From positions 443,654 through 507,653 of the forward strand of contig NZ_RCIH01000002.1 in assembly GCF_003675855.1 (NCBI RefSeq): a DNA stretch of 64,000 bases, read 5' to 3'. The position numbers were made by a program, and so were the translations under genes. The stretch's first letter is position 1. The number at the start of each line of letters is the position of its first letter. The DNA comes from Halostella salina (lineage in GTDB: Archaea; Halobacteriota; Halobacteria; Halobacteriales; Natronoarchaeaceae). Shown here one piece after another: positions 39,359-48,787 of this stretch. The notes below the pieces were generated by a model. The model was not told the origin of the DNA and ran no database searches. It was given only the letters and a program-made list of their open reading frames with translations.

Positions 39359-40279
39359 TCAGTCCGCGCCGGACCCCCGAACCTCGTCGACGAGGTGGAG
39401 CGCGTACGACGGTCGGCTGCCGTCCTCGCCGCGAAGCCCCGGCGTCGGCGGCACCGTCCGCTTGTGGAGCGTGTCGACGTACATCGACGCGACGCGCTCG
39501 GCCGTCTCGACGTCGACGCCGACCTCGTCGGCGGCCCGTTCGACGCGCTTGCCCTCGTCGACGAGCCGGCGCAGGAGCGGGTCGACCACGTCGTACCGTG
39601 CGCCGATCTCCGACTCGTCGGTCTGGCCCGCCCACAGCCCGGCGGTCGGCTCCTTGCCGATGATCCGCCGGGGGATCCCCAGATGGCTCGCGAGCGTCCG
39701 CACCTCCGTCTTGTACAGGTCGCCGATGGGGTAGCAGTCCGCCGCGCCGTCGCCGTATTTCGTGAAGTAGCCCAGCAACAGCTCCGAGCGGTTGGCCGTG
39801 CCGACGACGAGCCGCGACCGCGCGTTGGCCGCGTAGTACGCACAGACCATCCGGAGTCTGGCGATGACGTTGCCGATGTCGTCCCTGTCGCCCTCGGGCG
39901 CGACTTCGGGGGCGACGAGGTCCTCGAACATGTCGAGCAGGGGCCGGAGCTGTATCTCCCTGAACTCGATGCCGAGCCCCTCCGCGACCGTCCGGGCCTC
40001 CGTGGCGTGGGCGCTGTCGACCTTCGTGCAGGGCAGGCCTAGCCCGAGTATCCGGTCGGGGCCGAGCGCGTCGGCCGCCAGCGCCGCCGTCACCGTCGAA
40101 TCGATCCCGCCGCTCATCGCGACGACGACGCCGCCCGCCCCCGCCTCGGCGACGGTCCCCTGCAGAAACGACCGGACGTTCGAGCGCGCCCGCTCGGCCG
40201 CCTCGTCCGTGGTGATCGCGTCGGCGGACGGCCGTCCGTGTCCGTACGTGTCGCTCGTATCCGAATTACTACCTAGCAT
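39359..40279 (-). CDS. nadE: NAD synthetase NadE (ammonia-dependent)
   Basis: A 306-residue enzyme making NAD+ from deamido-NAD, ATP and ammonia. The PP-loop SGGIDSTVTAA (about 54-64), GLGLPCTKVDSAHA, RLRMVCAYYAANA, VVGTANRSELLLGYFTKYGD and an EPTAGLWAGQTDESEIG segment are the family's ATP- and substrate-binding motifs. No glutaminase domain is attached, so ammonia is used directly, which suits the neighbouring nitrate/nitrite assimilation genes (they make ammonia). It converges with the nitrite reductase. The start at 40279 (MLGSNSDTSD) is used; upstream frames lack conservation features. Confidence 0.93.
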   Translation of the reverse strand: MLGSNSDTSDTYGHGRPSADAITTDEAAERARSNVRSFLQGTVAEAGAGGVVVAMSGGIDSTVTAALAADALGPDRILGLGLPCTKVDSAHATEARTVAEGLGIEFREIQLRPLLDMFEDLVAPEVAPEGDRDDIGNVIARLRMVCAYYAANARSRLVVGTANRSELLLGYFTKYGDGAADCYPIGDLYKTEVRTLASHLGIPRRIIGKEPTAGLWAGQTDESEIGARYDVVDPLLRRLVDEGKRVERAADEVGVDVETAERVASMYVDTLHKRTVPPTPGLRGEDGSRPSYALHLVDEVRGSGAD

Positions 40280-40783
40280 GAATGGTCCTCGTATCAAATC
40301 CGCGTCCCTCGGTCGTTCGAAAGCAGGGAGACGGGAAGGACGGCCGTCGAGGCAGACGTCGCCGTCGCACGATAACCGCCGACGGTAGGGGATCGCGCAC
40401 AGGTCAACGACGATCAGCCCGCGTCGGCGCAGGTGGCTGGTGTCGACAGGCATGGCTGACATCCCACTGGTGACAGCGTACCGACGACGCCCCTCCCGGG
40501 TCAGCGTCCGTCGAACCGGAACCTGCGGTCGTGTAGCCTCGTTTCTCACCTCCGGCATCAGTCTGGATGCTCCGGAGGTATAAGTATTTTTCCTAGAACG
40601 TCCTATATTCCACAGGATACCTATTCTATCGTCGCCGAATTCGAGAGATAACACAACATACAGACACAGTACTGGAGTTTAATTGAATGAATGGGGGAAC
40701 AAGGGTTGCGTTCCGGCGAGAGCGGGCGGCACGCCCGCGTACTCGCCCGGATCGTCACAGGAGACCCGCATCGACGGCCGCCG
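40280..40783. other. intergenic stretch with A/T-rich core
   Basis: About 500 nt without a supported gene. A long reading frame continuing the nadE frame upstream shows Arg/Ser-rich, non-haloarchaeal composition and is discounted. An A/T-rich core (about 40560-40690) contains GGTATAAGTATTTTT (40578-40592), TATA-like on both strands; it may drive nadE with a leader of over 200 nt. Confidence 0.4.
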
Positions 40784-41170
40784 TCACCCGTCCCGGCTTG
40801 GCAGGTCCGTCCCGACCGCTTCGGTCGGTCTCGTCCGTTCGAGCGCGTAGGCGACGGCGTTCTCCAGAGCCATTTCGCCGTCGCTGGCCCCACCGGGACC
40901 GCCGTACGCGCCGTCGAAGAGGCCGGCGAAGTCCCGGGCGATGCGCTCGGCACGGCGGCCCGACGCCACCGTCCGCACGTCGTACTCCTCCGCGAGGTCC
41001 GTGTGGGGAAACAGCGTCACACCGACCGCGTACGCGCCGTCGTCGGTGTTCTCCGGCGGCGTGACGCGAAGTCGAACGTCGCCGGAGGCGTGGACGTAGT
41101 CCACGAACTCCGCGGTCCGCGTCTCGTGTACCGTCCGCTCCCAGGCCGTCGGGATGTCCTCGTCGTCCAT
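40784..41170 (-). CDS. haloarchaeal hypothetical protein
   Basis: A 128-residue acidic protein from ATG at 41170 (MDDEDIPTAWERTVHETRTA). A central beta-rich segment (VRLRVTPPENTDDGAYAVGV) with a TVASGRRAERIARDFAGLFD helix, then GGASDGEMALENAVAYALER near the C-terminus. It looks like one of the small soluble proteins conserved only in Halobacteria. No function is known to me. Confidence 0.7.
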   Translation of the reverse strand: MDDEDIPTAWERTVHETRTAEFVDYVHASGDVRLRVTPPENTDDGAYAVGVTLFPHTDLAEEYDVRTVASGRRAERIARDFAGLFDGAYGGPGGASDGEMALENAVAYALERTRPTEAVGTDLPSRDG

Positions 41171-41391
41171 CGAGCGTGACAACGTCTCCCCACCTTACGT
41201 GCGTAGAGAATCAGTCAATATTCGCAGACGGAACGAGTGTTTCTGGACGAATACCGCAGTTCATGCCGGATGTATCGGACTGCATGTGGTCGAACGTCCA
41301 ACGACGGCGACGGAAGTTTGTGGTTTGCGCGGTGCGTCCGGTCGCTTCCCGCCCGGCACGCCGGCGTCGGGCCGTCGCCGGTCGGGGGTGG

Positions 41392-42276
41392 TCACTCGGC
41401 GTGGGGGTAGTCGGCGTCGAGCGGGTCGTCGTCATCGCCGTCCGCGAACACGTCGGCGACAACCGGTTCGTCGTCGGGGCTGACGCTTCCGGTCCGGTAG
41501 CCGTGGAGGTCGAGCGTGACGTGGTCGAACCCGAGGTCGGCGAGATGGTCGCGGACGGTTTCGACGAACTCGCGGTTCAGCGCGGCGTCGAGTTCGTCGG
41601 GCGCGATCTCGATGCGGGCGAGGCCGTCGTGGTCCCGGACGCGGAACTGCGAGAACCCCCACTGCCGGAGGATCGTCTCGGCCTTCTCGACGCGGGTGAG
41701 TCGCTCCTCCGTGACCTCCAGTCCGGTCGGGATCCGCGAGGAGAGGCAGGCCATCGACGGCTTGTCCGCGACCGAGAGGTCGTAGCTGTCGGCGATCTCG
41801 CGGACCTCCTCCTTCGTGATGTCGTGGGCCAACAGCGGCGAGTAGGCGTCGAGTTCGTCGACCGCCTGCAGGCCGGGCCGGTGCCCCTCGCCGGGATCGC
41901 TGGCGTTCGTTCCGTCGCAGACGACCTCGATACCCATGCGCTCGGCGGCGTCGAACATCTCGCCGAGGCGCATCGTCCGGCAGTGGTAACAGCGGTCGCC
42001 GTCGTTCTCGACGAACGCCTCGCTGTCGAGTTCGCTGAACTCGACTATCTCGTGACGGATCCCGATCTCCTCGGCGACGCGTTTGGCGTCGTCGAGTTCG
42101 GCTGCCGGCAGCGTCTCGCTCTTCGCGGTGCAGGCGACGGCGTCGTCGCCGAGCGCCTCCGCGGCCAGCGTCGCGACGACGCTCGAATCGACGCCGCCGC
42201 TGAACGCCACGAGCACGCCGTCCCGTTCCGCGAGGTCCTCACGGACGGCCGCCATCTTCTCCTCGACGGTGGTCAT
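41392..42276 (-). CDS. larE: LarE-type ATP-dependent sulfur transferase
   Basis: A 294-residue PP-loop ATPase. The VLVAFSGGVDSSVVATLA loop (about 20-37) binds ATP; RCYHCRTMRLGEMFD and SMACLSSRIPTGLEV carry Cys residues. LarE activates the carboxylate of pyridinium bis-carboxylate mononucleotide by AMP and transfers sulfur, giving the nickel-pincer cofactor of lactate racemase. One-Cys LarE sacrifices that Cys; three-Cys forms hold an Fe-S cluster. Here the CxxC pair plus the later Cys fit the second type (inference). LarB is encoded 11 kb away (53665); LarC and LarA are not in the window. Confidence 0.88.
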   Translation of the reverse strand: MTTVEEKMAAVREDLAERDGVLVAFSGGVDSSVVATLAAEALGDDAVACTAKSETLPAAELDDAKRVAEEIGIRHEIVEFSELDSEAFVENDGDRCYHCRTMRLGEMFDAAERMGIEVVCDGTNASDPGEGHRPGLQAVDELDAYSPLLAHDITKEEVREIADSYDLSVADKPSMACLSSRIPTGLEVTEERLTRVEKAETILRQWGFSQFRVRDHDGLARIEIAPDELDAALNREFVETVRDHLADLGFDHVTLDLHGYRTGSVSPDDEPVVADVFADGDDDDPLDADYPHAE

Positions 42277-42483
42277 GTCCCGGATGTAGCCGTCGCGCGG
42301 GCAAAAGCGCGTTGCACGCGGCGACCGGCGGCGGGTCCCCGCGGTCGACCGACGCACGGAATCCGTCGAATACGGTCGTTCTCCACCGGAAACGGAGGGG
42401 TTCCCCGTCTGTTTGACAACGTTTCACACTGGTTCGGTCCCCGGGCGGGAGGTTTTTCCCCTCCCCCTCGCATTGGCGAGGTG

Positions 42484-44532
42484 ATGGAGTTCGAGGCGAT
42501 CCCCGGCGTCGGCGAGAAGACCGCGGCGTCGCTCGCCGAACTGGACGACGCCGAGCGCGCCCTGCGTGCGGGCGACGTGGCTGCACTCGCCGACGCGCCG
42601 GGCATCAGCGAAGGACGGGCCGCCCGCATCGCCCGGGCGGCGATCCGGCTGGAGCACGACGACCCCGGCGGCTTTCTCGCCACCGACCGGGCGAGGGAGG
42701 TGTACGACGAGGTGCTCGGACTGCTGCGCGACCGGACGGTCACCGACTACGCGGCCCGGCGGCTGGAGACGTTCTACCCCAGCCCGACGCCCTCCCGGAT
42801 CGCGGAGGTCCGGGCGTTCGTGGCCGACGCGACCGAGCGCGAGCCATCGCCCGAGGTGACCGACGCGCTCGCCGGCGTCGAGCCGCTCTCGACGCCCGGC
42901 GACCTCCGGGTCCGGGACCGGTGTCTGGCCACGAGCGACGCCGAGCGGTACAGCGAGGCCCGCGAGGCGGTCCCCGAACTGAGCGTCGAGGTCGTCGAGG
43001 ACGCCCGCGACCTGGCCGAACTCGCGCGGGGCTACGCCACCGTCGTCGCGCTGGACGAGGACTTCGCCGGCGTCGACGTGGAGGGCGACGTGCGCGTCGA
43101 ACCGGACGCCCTGGAGAACCCCGCGGAGGTGGTGCCCGAGCGCGTCCTCGCGTTCTTCGCCACGAACCGCGAGCCGCTGCGGGCCGCCGCCGCGGTCCAC
43201 CGCGCCGCCGACATGAACGCGCCCTGCGATCTGGACGCGCTGTCGGGCGCGCTCGACCGCCTCGCCGCGGACGGCACCGTCGTCGGCGACGACGAACTCG
43301 ACCGGCTGACGACCGCTGTCGACGATCTTGACGCCGCGGTCGGCACCGCCGAGAGCGTCGCCAACGACCGCCTCCGCGAGTCGATCCGCGAGCGCGACGT
43401 GACCGTCGAGGGGTCGGACCTGCTCTCGCTGGTCGAGCAGGGGGCGGGCGTCGACTCCCTGCTCTCCCGCGAACTGGCCGACGAGTACGCCGCCGCGGTC
43501 GAGGCCGCCCGCGACCACGTCGTCGACGCGCTGGACCTCGACCCGGGGGAGGCGGAGGTCGTCCGGCGGGCGTTCCCGGACGAGCCGACGTTTCCGGTCG
43601 AGCGCAACGACGAGGCCGTCTCGCGGCTCCGCGACGACCTGACCGCCGCCAAGGAGCGCCGGGCGACCCGCCTGAAGCGCGAGTTGGCCGACGACCTCGC
43701 GGACCTGCGCGAGCCGGCCGAGGAACTGGTCCGCGCGGCGCTGGAACTCGACGTGGAACTCGCCGTTGCGCGCTTCGCCGACGACTTCGACTGCACGCTC
43801 CCCGAGGTCGTCGACCCGGACGACCCCGACGCGCCCGACGGCTTCGAGATCGAGGGCGGGCGCTCGCCGCTGCTGGACGTCCCACACGACGAGGTCGACC
43901 CGGTGGACTACGGCGTCGACGGCGTCGCGCTGCTGTCGGGTGTCAACAGCGGCGGGAAGACCTCGACGCTCGACCTGGTGGCGACGGTCGTCGTCCTCGC
44001 GCACATGGGCCTGCCGGTGCCCGCAGACGCGGCGCGGGTCGAGCGCGTCGAGGAGCTACACTACCACGCCAAGACACAGGGCACCCTCGACGCCGGCGCG
44101 TTCGAGTCCACCGTCCGGGAGTTCGCGGATCTGGCCACCGGCGGCGAGGGGTCGCTCGTCCTCGTCGACGAACTGGAGAGCATCACCGAACCCGGCGCGA
44201 GCGCGAAGATCATCGCCGGCATCCTCGAAGCGCTCCACGAGAACGGCGCGACGGGCGTGTTCGTCTCCCACCTCGCGGGCGAGATCCGGGACGCCGCCGA
44301 CTTCGCGGTCACCGTCGACGGCATCGAGGCCGAGGGGCTGGAGGACGGCGAACTGCAGGTGAACCGCTCGCCGGTCAAGGACCACCTCGCGCGGTCGACG
44401 CCCGAACTCATCGTCGAGAAACTCGCCCGGGAGGCCGGCGACGGCGACGGTCCGGGGAGCGGGGCGGCGGCCGACCACGACGCCGCGTTCTACGGCGGCC
44501 TGCTGGAGAAATTCGAGTCGGCGGGGGACTGA
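42484..44532 (+). CDS. MutS-family ATPase with N-terminal helix-hairpin-helix (haloarchaeal MutS-related)
   Basis: A 682-residue protein. The N-terminus has two helix-hairpin-helix units (EFEAIPGVGEKTAASLAEL, ADAPGISEGRAARIARAA); the middle is helical (core/lever-like); the C-terminal ATPase has Walker A GVNSGGKTSTL (about 486-496), Walker B LVLVDELESITEPG, and a signature region before it. It lacks the N-terminal mismatch-recognition domain, so it is not a canonical MutS1; it resembles the MutS-related/MutS5-like proteins of Halobacteria, which act on branched DNA in recombination. The ATG at 42484 follows a short GAGGTG. Confidence 0.85.
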   Translation: MEFEAIPGVGEKTAASLAELDDAERALRAGDVAALADAPGISEGRAARIARAAIRLEHDDPGGFLATDRAREVYDEVLGLLRDRTVTDYAARRLETFYPSPTPSRIAEVRAFVADATEREPSPEVTDALAGVEPLSTPGDLRVRDRCLATSDAERYSEAREAVPELSVEVVEDARDLAELARGYATVVALDEDFAGVDVEGDVRVEPDALENPAEVVPERVLAFFATNREPLRAAAAVHRAADMNAPCDLDALSGALDRLAADGTVVGDDELDRLTTAVDDLDAAVGTAESVANDRLRESIRERDVTVEGSDLLSLVEQGAGVDSLLSRELADEYAAAVEAARDHVVDALDLDPGEAEVVRRAFPDEPTFPVERNDEAVSRLRDDLTAAKERRATRLKRELADDLADLREPAEELVRAALELDVELAVARFADDFDCTLPEVVDPDDPDAPDGFEIEGGRSPLLDVPHDEVDPVDYGVDGVALLSGVNSGGKTSTLDLVATVVVLAHMGLPVPADAARVERVEELHYHAKTQGTLDAGAFESTVREFADLATGGEGSLVLVDELESITEPGASAKIIAGILEALHENGATGVFVSHLAGEIRDAADFAVTVDGIEAEGLEDGELQVNRSPVKDHLARSTPELIVEKLAREAGDGDGPGSGAAADHDAAFYGGLLEKFESAGD

Positions 44533-44579
44533 CCCCGCCGGCCACCAACGTTTACGCCGTCGAGCGTCGTCGTCCGAAC

Positions 44580-44738
44580 GTGCCGTACAGCTACGACTGC
44601 CCCGCCCGCGACTGCGAGTACAGCGCGCAGGACAACGAGATGGGCGTCGTCGTGGAGAACGCTCAGCAACACCGGCAGGACAAGCACGGCGAGTCGGCGA
44701 CGCGGGAGGACGTGGAGGAACGCATCGTCGGGCCGTAG
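44580..44738 (+). CDS. small DUF1059-like protein
   Basis: A 52-residue protein (GTG start) with two Cys (YDCPARDCEYSAQDNEMGVV) and the AQQHRQDKHGESATREDVEE end. The CxxxxC followed by a charged helix with HxxxxH-like spacing resembles the DUF1059 family (small, about 50-60 residues, often with two Cys and a terminal H..HG). It sits between the mutS-like and orc genes on the same strand. Confidence 0.65.
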   Translation: MPYSYDCPARDCEYSAQDNEMGVVVENAQQHRQDKHGESATREDVEERIVGP

Positions 44739-44866
44739 CCCGCCCGGGCCGGATCGTTGACCGCCCCGCGTCCGTCGCCGTTCGCTTCCGGCGAAACGCC
44801 CGAACACGGCGGGTATGACGCCCGTCTGCCGAAAGACTAAGTGCCTCGGCGAGCGTGGTGAAAGTG

Positions 44867-45991
44867 ATGGCCGACGACCCCGAGGAGGGGATGTTGTCCT
44901 GGGACGAGTCGGTGTTCCGGAACGAGCACGTCTTCGAGATCGACTACGTTCCGGAGACGTTCAAACACCGCGAGAGCCAGGTCGACAGCCTCAAACACTG
45001 CCTGCGCCCGGCGGTCAGGGGCTCCCGCCCGCTGAACGCCATGGTCCGGGGGCCGCCCGGCACCGGCAAGACGACCGCCGTCCAGAAGCTGTTCGGCGAG
45101 CTGTCGGGCAAGACTGGCGTGAAGACGACGCGCGTGAACTGCCAGGTCAACGCCACCCGCTACTCCGTGTTCTCGCAGCTGTTCGAGGCGATGTTCGACT
45201 ACGAGCCGCCGTCCAGCGGCATCTCGTTCAAGAAGCTGTTCGGCCAGATCACCGAGAAGCTGGTCGAGGAGGAGGAGGTGCTCGTCGTCGCGCTGGACGA
45301 CGTGAACTACCTGTTCTACGAGAGCGAGGCCTCCGACACGCTGTACTCGCTGCTGCGCGCCCACGAGGAACACAGCGGCGCGCGCATCGGCGTCATCGTC
45401 GTCTCGTCGGACCCCGACCTGGACGTGATCGAGGAGCTCGACGGGCGCGTCCAGAGCGTGTTCCGCCCGGAGGACATCTACTTCCCCGTCTACGGCGAGC
45501 GCGAGATAGCGGACATCCTCGCCGAGCGCGTCGACCGCGGGTTCCACGACGGGGCCGTGGCCGCGCCGGTGCTCGACCGCGTCGCCGAACTCACCGCCGA
45601 GAGCGGCGACCTGCGCGTCGGGATCGACCTGCTCCGGCGGGCGGGGCTGAACGCCGAGATGCGCGCCAGCCGGACGGTTTCGGTCGACGACGTCGACGAG
45701 GCCTACGAGAAGTCGAAGTACGTCCACCTCTCGCGGAGCCTGGAGAACCTGAGCGACAGCGAGGCCGAACTCGTCCGCGTCATCGCCGAAAACGAGGGCG
45801 AGCAGGCCGGCGACGTGTACGAGGCGTTCCACGACGAGACGGATCTGGGCTACACCCGCTACTCGGAGATCATCAACAAGCTCGACAACCTCGGGCTGGT
45901 CGAGGCCGAGTACACCGACGTGGAGGGACGCGGCCGCTCGCGCTCGCTCGAACTGGCGTACGACCCGCAGGCCGTGATCGACCGGCTCTAG
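44867..45991 (+). CDS. Orc1/Cdc6-family replication initiator
   Basis: A 374-residue AAA+ ATPase: ETFKHRESQVDSLKHCL, Walker A RGPPGTGKTTAVQKL (about 62-72), the Walker B region VVALDDVNYLF (the usual acidic pair is Asp-Asp), sensor segments and a C-terminal winged helix (about 300-374, YSEIINKLDNLGLVEAEYTD). These proteins bind origins and load MCM. Haloarchaeal genomes carry many orc genes, most not at an active origin; no origin-like A/T-rich repeats are seen beside it. The ATG at 44867 is used although GTG codons precede it. Confidence 0.9.
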   Translation: MADDPEEGMLSWDESVFRNEHVFEIDYVPETFKHRESQVDSLKHCLRPAVRGSRPLNAMVRGPPGTGKTTAVQKLFGELSGKTGVKTTRVNCQVNATRYSVFSQLFEAMFDYEPPSSGISFKKLFGQITEKLVEEEEVLVVALDDVNYLFYESEASDTLYSLLRAHEEHSGARIGVIVVSSDPDLDVIEELDGRVQSVFRPEDIYFPVYGEREIADILAERVDRGFHDGAVAAPVLDRVAELTAESGDLRVGIDLLRRAGLNAEMRASRTVSVDDVDEAYEKSKYVHLSRSLENLSDSEAELVRVIAENEGEQAGDVYEAFHDETDLGYTRYSEIINKLDNLGLVEAEYTDVEGRGRSRSLELAYDPQAVIDRL

Positions 45992-46641
45992 CGGTCCTCC
46001 TGCCGGCCGAACACGCTCGCGACCCCGCGCGACAGCACCGCGGCGATGCCGTCGAAGTACCCGGTTCCCCACAGCCCAACCGCGACCGCGCCGACGGCGT
46101 TGAACGTCAGGTCGAGCACGATGTCGCGTTGCCCGTACTGTGCGAGCACCGGTTCGCCGCCGACGAGGCTCGCCAGCCCGCCCGAGGCGAACTCCGCGAC
46201 CTCCCAGACGACGCCGAACGCCAGCACGAACAGCACGATGAAGAGAAAGCGGAACTCGGGCGGGAACTCGACGGCACCGGAGGACTCGTCCAGTGCCTTC
46301 ACCACGGCGTACCCCACGCCCGCGACGAGCGTCGCGGACAGCGTGTGTGTCACCTGGTCGTACCAGCCGATCCACTCGTAGGGGCCGAGCGCGCCGACCG
46401 TGTGGAGGAACGTGGCCGCGGCGATCCACACTGCGAGTCCGCCGCCCACGTCGCGCTCGTAGTGGCGGTCGAGGATGTCGGGAACGAACGACACGAGCAG
46501 CGGGAGGCCGGCGTTGACAACCAGCGTCGGGTCGACCGTGACGACGGCGTACGCCGTGACGGCGGCGAGGGTGGCCTGCATCCCCCGGACGACGGCCCAC
46601 AGGGGCGAGTCAGCCACGCCGAGCGTCTCCCGGACCGTCAT
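45988..46641 (-). CDS. membrane protein (DUF2238/YjdF-like)
   Basis: A 217-residue protein with about six predicted helices. The segments WYDQVTHTLSATLVAGVGYA, FGVVWEVAEFASGG and YGQRDIVLDLTFNAVGAV match the DUF2238/VanZ-like pattern of conserved His/Glu/Asp in membrane helices. It overlaps the upstream membrane gene by 4 nt (ATGA) and converges with orc (stops overlapping). The function is unknown. Confidence 0.75.
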   Translation of the reverse strand: MTVRETLGVADSPLWAVVRGMQATLAAVTAYAVVTVDPTLVVNAGLPLLVSFVPDILDRHYERDVGGGLAVWIAAATFLHTVGALGPYEWIGWYDQVTHTLSATLVAGVGYAVVKALDESSGAVEFPPEFRFLFIVLFVLAFGVVWEVAEFASGGLASLVGGEPVLAQYGQRDIVLDLTFNAVGAVAVGLWGTGYFDGIAAVLSRGVASVFGRQEDR

Positions 46642-47222
46642 TCCAGCCCCTCCTCGTCGCTGGCGACGGCCGCCACCGGGGTGTGCCGCCGGAAGTAGAG
46701 TTCGAAGGCGACGCCCGCGACGACGCCGACGGCGGCCGCGAGCACCATGTCCCACATCATGTCGGCCACGTCGGCGAAGTACGCCGTCCCGAGGTAGCGG
46801 TCCGCGGCGAACCCGGTGATCGTCCGGAGCCCGGCGACGGCCAGCGTCGTGATCACGACGAAAGCGACGGCGAAGCGGGCGGTCATCTCCACCTCGGTGA
46901 ACGCGTCGAGTTCGACCGCCACCAGCAGGGCGAGCGCGGCGACCGCGACGTAACCCGCGAACTGCGTGTACGGCTCGGCCCGCCGGACGACGGCCGGCAG
47001 CGCCGCCAGTGCGAGCAGTTCCGGCGGCGGCATCGCCGTCCGGGACCGCCGGACGGCCGCCGGGATCAGGGCGACGACGGCCACGGCCACCGCGAACAGC
47101 GCCCACAGCGGCGCGTCCGTCGCCGCGCTCTCGACCGCCGTGAGGACGAAGAAGCCGACCAGCAGCCAGGCGATCGCGACGCCGACGCGCCGGTCGCCCA
47201 CAAGCGACGCTCGTGACGACAT
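46638..47222 (-). CDS. membrane protein, partner of the DUF2238-like gene
   Basis: A 194-residue protein with six predicted helices and short loops. The segment YFADVADMMWDMVLAAAVGV before the last helix recalls the same His/Asp membrane family as its neighbour, so the two are probably homologous partners. The last four bases overlap the downstream gene, which supports co-translation. No enzymatic motif is visible. Confidence 0.7.
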   Translation of the reverse strand: MSSRASLVGDRRVGVAIAWLLVGFFVLTAVESAATDAPLWALFAVAVAVVALIPAAVRRSRTAMPPPELLALAALPAVVRRAEPYTQFAGYVAVAALALLVAVELDAFTEVEMTARFAVAFVVITTLAVAGLRTITGFAADRYLGTAYFADVADMMWDMVLAAAVGVVAGVAFELYFRRHTPVAAVASDEEGLE

Positions 47223-47270
47223 GGGGGGCGCTACGACCCCCTGCCGGAAAAATCCCGCTAGGGCGGACGC

Positions 47271-48581
47271 TCAGGCGGCGTCGTCCACGAGGGCCGCGGC
47301 CTCGTCGAACACGGCGTCCGCGCGGCCGGCGTCGCGGGCCTCCGCGGTGATCCGCACCAGCGGCTGCGTACCGCTCGCGCGGACGAGGAACCAGGCGTCC
47401 CCGAGGTCGACGCGGACGCCGTCGACCGTCTGCACGTCGTCGTACTCGGCGAGGACGGCCTCGCGGACGCGCTCCATGACGGCGGCCTTCTCGGCCGTCT
47501 CCACGCTGTCCCGGCGGATCGGGTACGTCTCGACGGCGTCGACCAGGTCGGCGAGCGGGCCGCGCTCGCTCACGAGTTCGACGAGCTTGCAGGCGGCGAG
47601 CGGCCCGTCCGGACAGAGCGTCTCGGCGGGCCAGATCCACGCGCCGCTCTCCTCGCCGCCGAACGCCACGTCCGGGTCGGTCGCCGCCTCCGCCACGAAC
47701 ACGTCGCCGACCCGGGTGCGGGAAAGCGACGCCCCCACGTCGGCGAGCGCGTCGTCGACCGCGAGGCTGGTGTTCAGCGGCGCGGCGACGCGGTCGCCCT
47801 CGCCGGCCGCCGCCCGGCCGAACAGCGCGAGCAACACGTCGCCGGCGATGAACTCGCCGTCGCCGGTGACCGCCTGCATGCGGTCCGCGTCGCCGTCGTG
47901 GGCGACGCCGAGGTCCGCGTCGGTCCGGTCGACCAGCGCGCACAGCGACCGGCAGTTCGCGGCGGTCGGCTCGCTGGGCCGCCCCGGGAACGACCCGTCC
48001 TCCTGTGCGTTCAGCGTCTCCACGTCACAGCCCAGCCGCGAGAGCGCCGCGACGGTGACGCCGCCCATCCCGTTGCCCACGTCGACGACGACGCTGGGAG
48101 GATCGTCGACGGAGACGGCCTCTGTGAGCGTCTCGACGTGGCGGTCGAACGCCCCGTCCCACGCCCGCCGGTCGCCGGTCGCGTCCCACCCCGACAGGTC
48201 GGGGTCGTCCGCGCGGACGCGCTCCGCGACGGCCTCGCGCTCGCCCTCGTCGAACGCCTGCCCGCTCGGCGACCAGAGCTTGATCCCGTTGTCCGGCGCG
48301 GGGTTGTGGCTCGCCGTCACCGAGACGCCGGCGTCGGCGTCCCGCCACGCGACCGAGCGCGCGACGGTCGGCGTTGCCGCGCGCCCGAGGTCGACCACGT
48401 CGGTGCCACACTCCCGCAGCCCCGCCGCCAGCGCGTCCGCGAGGAACTCGCCGCTCTCCCGGGGGTCGCGGCCGACGACGACGCGGTCGGCCTCCGCCGC
48501 CACCGCGCGGCCCACCGACAGCGCCAGATCCGCCGTCACGTCCTCGCCGACTCGTCCCCGGATGCCGCTCGTCCCGAACAT
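47271..48581 (-). CDS. glmM: phosphoglucosamine mutase GlmM-type phosphohexomutase
   Basis: A 436-residue alpha-D-phosphohexomutase that moves phosphate between the 1 and 6 positions of a hexose. The active-site serine loop TASHNPAPDNG, the metal loop DGDADRMQ, the sugar loop GGEESGAW and the phosphate-binding RASGTQPLVRIT are all present. Archaeal GlmM makes GlcN-1-P for UDP-GlcNAc synthesis. The start MFGTSGIRGRVG at 48581 is the family start. A second phosphohexomutase lies at 55113. Confidence 0.9.
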   Translation of the reverse strand: MFGTSGIRGRVGEDVTADLALSVGRAVAAEADRVVVGRDPRESGEFLADALAAGLRECGTDVVDLGRAATPTVARSVAWRDADAGVSVTASHNPAPDNGIKLWSPSGQAFDEGEREAVAERVRADDPDLSGWDATGDRRAWDGAFDRHVETLTEAVSVDDPPSVVVDVGNGMGGVTVAALSRLGCDVETLNAQEDGSFPGRPSEPTAANCRSLCALVDRTDADLGVAHDGDADRMQAVTGDGEFIAGDVLLALFGRAAAGEGDRVAAPLNTSLAVDDALADVGASLSRTRVGDVFVAEAATDPDVAFGGEESGAWIWPAETLCPDGPLAACKLVELVSERGPLADLVDAVETYPIRRDSVETAEKAAVMERVREAVLAEYDDVQTVDGVRVDLGDAWFLVRASGTQPLVRITAEARDAGRADAVFDEAAALVDDAA

Positions 48582-48650
48582 AGCCGAGGTGACAACACCG
48601 GGCGGGAAAAGCGGTGCGGGTCGGGCGAGCATTCGGTGGGGCGCAGCGAC

Positions 48651-48722
48651 AGGCCGGACGGACGGCGAGGCCCCGTCGCGGGCCGAGCCGTCGAACCCGG
48701 GGGAGGGCAGGCTGTCGGCAGT
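48651..48722. repeat. dispersed intergenic repeat, copy 1
   Basis: About 70 bp matching 50336-50406 with few changes: GGACGGCGAGGCCCCGTC, CGGGCCGAGCCGTC, AACCCGGG and GGCTGTCGGC/GGCGGTCGGC blocks in the same order. It is located between glmM and the aminopeptidase gene. Confidence 0.7.
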
Positions 48723-48787
48723 CACGGGCGATTTCACTTTCACCGAGGCCGGCGGGGGTTCTTGGGGCGGGCGCGAGTGGGTCGCCC

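Noticed and set aside
39359-40654. N-terminal extension of NadE to 40654
   Set aside because: The extra 125 residues are Arg/Ser-rich and unlike NadE; family start fits 40279.
44739-44866. Replication origin next to the Orc1/Cdc6 gene
   Set aside because: The upstream stretch is short and G+C-rich, without an A/T-rich unwinding region or repeated ORB-like motifs.
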